Assembly (NCBI GenBank): GCA_026314275.1
Contig: CP111109.1
Location: 2,480,001-2,544,000 of the forward strand
Origin: JAGOEY01 sp017997515
GTDB lineage: Bacteria; Pseudomonadota; Gammaproteobacteria; Burkholderiales; Burkholderiaceae_C
Reading direction: 5' to 3'
Length of the DNA stretch: 64,000 nucleotides
Shown here piece by piece: positions 60,761-64,000 of the stretch. How positions within the stretch are numbered: position 1 is the stretch's first letter; each line of letters opens with the position of its first letter. Under the pieces are notes generated by a model. It had not been told where the DNA came from. It saw nothing but the letters and a program-made list of their open reading frames with translations, and did no database searches. Made by a program: the position numbers and the translations under genes.

Positions 60761-60774
60761 GGGGGGGATCGTAG

Positions 60775-61668
60775 TCAGGTTTCGGTCGGCTCGACGGGAA
60801 TGCGGCGCTCCAGCACGGTGAGCCAGGCCCCCGCCGCGCCACAGGCTCCCACCATGGCAATACCGATCAGCGCCCACTGGTCGGGCACGTGGGCAAAAAT
60901 CAGGTAACCACCCAGCATGGCAAAACCAATCTGGGCGTACAGGTAGGGCGTCAGTGTGGCGGCGGGTGCGCGGCCATAGGCCAGGATCAGCAGCCAGTGG
61001 CCCACCGTGGCCGCCAGCCCCATGAACAGCATCAGCACCCAGGTGGAGGCGTCGAGCGCCGTCCAGACAAAAGGCAGCGCCACCCCCATCACCAGCGCGC
61101 CCACCAGCCCGGTGTACAGGTGCATGGTGAGCGGGTGTTCGGTGCGGGCTAGTCTGCTGGTCAGCACCTGGAACCAGGCATTACAGGCCACCAGCGCCAG
61201 CGGCAGCAGCATGGCCCAGGTGAAGGAGTCACCGCCGGGGCGGATGATGATCAGGGTGCCCACAAACGCCCCCACCACCAGCACCCAGCGCAGTGCTGAC
61301 ACGCGCTCCTTGAGCACAATCACGGCCATCACCGTGATGACCAGTGGCCCGATCATGATGATGGCGGTGAACTCACCCACCGGCAGAAAACGCAGGCTGA
61401 AGTACGCCAGCATGCTGCAGGACAGCAGCAGCAGGCCGCGCAGCAGCTGGAAGCGCGGGTGTTCGGTGTGCAGTGCGCTCCAGCCGCGTGTGGGCAGGGT
61501 GGTGAGTGCGGTGGCCACCACCTGGACGGAAAACCGCACCCACAGCGCCATGGCGACCGACACACCGCTGGTGCTGACAACCTTGGTGATGGTGTCCAGG
61601 GCCCCAAAACAGGCGGTGGCAGCCACCACCAGGGCAATGCCCATCAGGGCGCTGGAAGGCCTGTCCAC
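60775..61668 (-). CDS. EamA/DMT-family transporter
   Basis: 297 residues from GTG 61668; an in-frame ATG at 61701 would overlap the next gene by 31 bp. Ten hydrophobic helices in two EamA halves (VVAATACFGALDTITKVVS; LGLAATVGHWLLILAYGRAPA), with LRWVLVVGAFVGTLIIIRPG closing the first. Drug/metabolite exporter-type. Substrate unknown. Confidence 0.9.
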   Translation of the reverse strand: MDRPSSALMGIALVVAATACFGALDTITKVVSTSGVSVAMALWVRFSVQVVATALTTLPTRGWSALHTEHPRFQLLRGLLLLSCSMLAYFSLRFLPVGEFTAIIMIGPLVITVMAVIVLKERVSALRWVLVVGAFVGTLIIIRPGGDSFTWAMLLPLALVACNAWFQVLTSRLARTEHPLTMHLYTGLVGALVMGVALPFVWTALDASTWVLMLFMGLAATVGHWLLILAYGRAPAATLTPYLYAQIGFAMLGGYLIFAHVPDQWALIGIAMVGACGAAGAWLTVLERRIPVEPTET

Positions 61669-61670
61669 AG

Positions 61671-62525
61671 TCAGGAAATGCGGTCGGTCAATACGTCCCA
61701 CACCGGCGTCAGTGCGCCGGGCAGGTAGGGCAGTTTGCCCAGGTCGGTGTGGGATTCGTCCGGGCTGTGGAAGTCGCTGCCGCGCGAGGCCACCATGCCA
61801 AACTCCTGCGCCATCGCCGCGTAGGTCACGTATTCAGCCGGGGTGTGGCTGCCGGTCACCACCTCGACGCCTTGGCCCCCGTGAGCCTTGAACTCCGAGA
61901 ACAGCGCGTATTCCTCGTTGGCCGTGAATTTGTAACGTGCCGGGTGCGCAATTACCGCCACGCCCCCTGCGCCGGTGATCCAGTGCACAGCGTCACTCAG
62001 GTTGGCCCAGCGGTGCGGCACATAGCCGGGTTTGCCTTCGGTCAGGTATTTGCGAAACACCTCGGGTGTGTCTTTGCAAACGCCGCTTTCCACCAGAAAC
62101 CGCGCGAAATGGGTGCGTGACACCAGCTGCGGGTTGCCCACGTATTTGAGGGCACCCTCATACGCCCCCGCAATGCCCACCTTGGCCAGCTGCGCCGCCA
62201 TGTCCTGCGCACGCGGGATACGCCCGTCGCGGGTGTCTGCCAGGCCCTGCACCAGCGCGGCGTTGTCGGGGTCAAACCCCAGCCCGACGATGTGCACCGT
62301 GACATTGGCAAACGTGACCGAAATCTCGACCCCGGTCAGGTAGCGCATGCCCGCCGCCAGCGCCGCAGCCCGCGCCCGGTGCTGCCCGCCAATCTCGTCA
62401 TGGTCGGTCAGCGCCCACAGCTCGACGCCGTTGGCCGCAGCGCGTTCCGCCAGCGCCTCGGGGGTGAGGGTGCCGTCGGAGACGACGGAATGGCAGTGGA
62501 GGTCGGCGTTGAGGATGGAAGTCAC
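61671..62525 (-). CDS. rnm: PHP-domain 3',5'-nucleoside bisphosphate phosphatase (RNase AM-like)
   Basis: 284 residues. Metal motifs of PHP phosphoesterases: ADLHCHSVVSDGTLTPEAL, LWALTDHDEIGGQHRARA, TGVEISVTFANVTVHIVG and ASRGSDFHSPDESHTDLG. YciV/RNase AM acts on 5'-phosphorylated RNA ends and pAp; the name is from this family. The gene lies between recJ and the Sua5/EamA genes. Confidence 0.88.
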   Translation of the reverse strand: MTSILNADLHCHSVVSDGTLTPEALAERAAANGVELWALTDHDEIGGQHRARAAALAAGMRYLTGVEISVTFANVTVHIVGLGFDPDNAALVQGLADTRDGRIPRAQDMAAQLAKVGIAGAYEGALKYVGNPQLVSRTHFARFLVESGVCKDTPEVFRKYLTEGKPGYVPHRWANLSDAVHWITGAGGVAVIAHPARYKFTANEEYALFSEFKAHGGQGVEVVTGSHTPAEYVTYAAMAQEFGMVASRGSDFHSPDESHTDLGKLPYLPGALTPVWDVLTDRIS

Positions 62526-62611
62526 CGGGTGATTCTAGGGGCGCACGGGAATCTGCGCCGGGGTGGGGATAAGCGGTGGTTGGGCGCAGAAGGGCATCGT
62601 GACAACCCGCA

Positions 62612-64000
62612 TCACACCTCCGCCCCCTCCACCAAAAACTGCACCTTTCTTTCCCCCCGCCATTCATTCACATCCAGCCGGAACGCCAGCGTCACCCGGG
62701 CAGGCAGCGGGTCGGTGTGGCCGAACCAGATGCCGTCCACGGGTTGGCCCTGGTGTTTGAGTTTGAGCGACAGGTGTTTTTCACCGACCAGACGCTGCGA
62801 CACCACTTCCACTTCCTCGCTGAAGGTGGGCGCGGCAAAACCCTGGCCCCAGACCTCGCGGGCGAGGGTGTCGACCATGTCGGCGCGGCGGTATTCGGGG
62901 GCCAGCGGGCCGTCGGTGTCGATGCGACGCGTCAGGGTGGCGGCGTCGAGCCATTCTGCGGCGACCTGGGCCAAAGCCTGCTCGAAGGTGCAGAGGTGTT
63001 CGCCGTTAATGGTGCAGCCTGCCGCCATGGCGTGGCCGCCGAAGCGCAGCAACACGCCGGGGTGGCGTTTGGCGACCAGGTCGAGTGCGTCGCGCAGGTG
63101 AAAGCCGGGGATGGAGCGGCCCGAGCCTTTGTATTCGTGGCCTTTGCCCGGTGCCTTGCTGGCGGCGAAAACGAAGGTGGGGCGGTGTAATTTGTCTTTG
63201 ATGCGCGAGGCGACGATGCCGACCACGCCTTCGTGGAAGTCCGGGTCGAACACACTGATGGCGGCGGGTGGGGTGTCTTCGTCGACAAACATGGCCTCGG
63301 TGATCAGCATGGCCTGCTCGCGCATGCCGCCTTCGATCTCGCGGCGTTCGCGGTTGATAGTGTCCAGGGTTTTGGCCAGTTCATCGGCGCGGCCGGGGTC
63401 GTCGGTCAGCAGGCATTCGATGCCCAGCGTCATGTCGGACAAACGACCGGCGGCATTGATGCGGGGGCCGAGGGCGAAGCCAAAGTCAAACGTGGTGGCC
63501 ACCTTGGCCTGGCGGCCTGCTGCTACAAAAAGACTAGCTACTCCCGCAGGCTGGGCGTGCGCCCGAAGGCGTTTGAGCCCTTGGGCGACCAGGCGGCGGT
63601 TGTTGGCGTCGAGTTTGACGACGTCGGCCACGGTGCCCAGCGCTACCAGGGTCAAGAGCGAATCGAGTTTGGGCTGGGGTGTACCGGTGCCACTCCCTGC
63701 CAGACGCAGTTCGCAAAACGTGCCCCGGGCGCGCAACTCGGCGCGCAGGGCCAGCAGCACATAAAACATCACACCCACACCGGCGATCGATTTACTCTCG
63801 AACGAGCAGCCCGGCTGGTTCGGGTTAACTATCACGTCGGCGTTGGGCAGCGCCGGGCCGGGCAAATGGTGGTCGGTTACCAGCACCTGCAGGCCCAGTG
63901 CCTTGGCGGTGGCCACACCCTCCACACTGGCGATGCCGTTGTCCACGGTGATGAGCACATCGGCGCCGCTGTCCTTCACGCGCTGGGCAATCGGGGGTGT
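62612..64000 (-). CDS. recJ: Single-stranded-DNA exonuclease RecJ (5' part outside window)
   Basis: C-terminal 462 residues of a 5'-3' ssDNA exonuclease. Visible motifs: VLITVDNGIASVEG, LVTDHHLPGPALPNADVIVN, ALGPRINAAGRLSDM, FDPDFHEGVVGIVASRIKD, RFGGHAMAAGCTI. The DHH and DHHA1 domains are present; the start is beyond 64000. A possible diverged palindromic repeat lies at 63522-63570 in the segment coding AQPAGVASLFVAAG. Confidence 0.95.
   Translation of the reverse strand, partial: TPPIAQRVKDSGADVLITVDNGIASVEGVATAKALGLQVLVTDHHLPGPALPNADVIVNPNQPGCSFESKSIAGVGVMFYVLLALRAELRARGTFCELRLAGSGTGTPQPKLDSLLTLVALGTVADVVKLDANNRRLVAQGLKRLRAHAQPAGVASLFVAAGRQAKVATTFDFGFALGPRINAAGRLSDMTLGIECLLTDDPGRADELAKTLDTINRERREIEGGMREQAMLITEAMFVDEDTPPAAISVFDPDFHEGVVGIVASRIKDKLHRPTFVFAASKAPGKGHEYKGSGRSIPGFHLRDALDLVAKRHPGVLLRFGGHAMAAGCTINGEHLCTFEQALAQVAAEWLDAATLTRRIDTDGPLAPEYRRADMVDTLAREVWGQGFAAPTFSEEVEVVSQRLVGEKHLSLKLKHQGQPVDGIWFGHTDPLPARVTLAFRLDVNEWRGERKVQFLVEGAEV

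Overview
The window looks like a piece of a betaproteobacterial chromosome, most likely Comamonadaceae (Rhodoferax/Hydrogenophaga/Acidovorax type; the genus is a guess). Supporting signs are the high-GC core genes, a Bug-type tricarboxylate receptor, the hemC-hemD-hemX-hemY cluster divergent from ppc, the AI-2E transporter/purM/hda/HAD/pcnB/folK cluster, and a family of short palindromic repeats between genes.

Region 1 (1-10126) is a chromosomal integron. A partial integron-type tyrosine recombinase (intI) runs off the left edge on the minus strand. Its promoter overlaps a LexA box. A recombination point at 681 is followed by six cassettes, each ending in an attC site. For every cassette, the left core of its attC is the exact reverse complement of the 7-mer that opens that cassette, which fixes all the boundaries. 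Cargo: a four-repeat W..DGKE.KPK protein plus a uracil-glycosylase-fold-like protein; a small ABM-like protein plus a helix-hairpin-helix protein; a zinc-ribbon/glycine-rich protein; a hypothetical plus a second glycosylase-fold-like protein; a type II restriction-modification pair; and a HEPN-type protein. An IS481-family and an IS5-family element are inserted back to back inside the last cassette. The array stops abruptly in the 3' end of a brnT toxin gene, leaving its brnA antitoxin intact.

Region 2 (10178-29143) is mostly core metabolism: aldo/keto reductase, AI-2E-family permease, purM, hda, HAD phosphatase, pcnB, folK, a glycosyltransferase broken at an 8-bp tandem repeat (candidate phase variation), a Bug receptor, an ankyrin protein, a ferredoxin-reductase-like enzyme, an epimerase, a glutarate/glutaryl-CoA module (CoA-transferase, gcdH, divergent LysR regulator), an alpha/beta hydrolase, tRNA-Leu(CAA), cysM, a Nudix hydrolase and a TusA-like protein.

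Region 3 (29239-39282) is the most unusual part: eight tightly packed minus-strand genes that look like one operon. In transcription order they encode a SIR2 enzyme with an N-terminal FtsK-gamma-like DNA-binding domain, a 69-aa protein, a glycosylase-fold-like protein, a PP2C-like phosphatase, a double AAA+ ATPase, a DUF2779 protein combining an Fe-S PD-(D/E)XK-like nuclease half with a DEDD-exonuclease-like half, a WYL regulator, and a DUF262/DUF1524 (GmrSD-like) protein. I do not recognise this combination; it resembles a composite defence or DNA-surveillance system.

Region 4 (39403-64000) returns to core genes: galU (apparently frameshifted in a C8 run), a lipoprotein, a second near-identical IS481 copy inserted in the last codons of valS, valS, a VOC protein, two YceI proteins with cytochrome b561, hemY/hemX/hemD/hemC (hemX apparently frameshifted in a C5 run), ppc, an NhaR-like regulator, small TFIIB-ribbon, TerB-like and TerC genes, trpS, an M50 protease, a Sua5/YciO protein, an EamA transporter, a PHP phosphatase and the 3' part of recJ at the right edge. 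Except where an entry says otherwise, functions are read from motifs and gene order without database searches.
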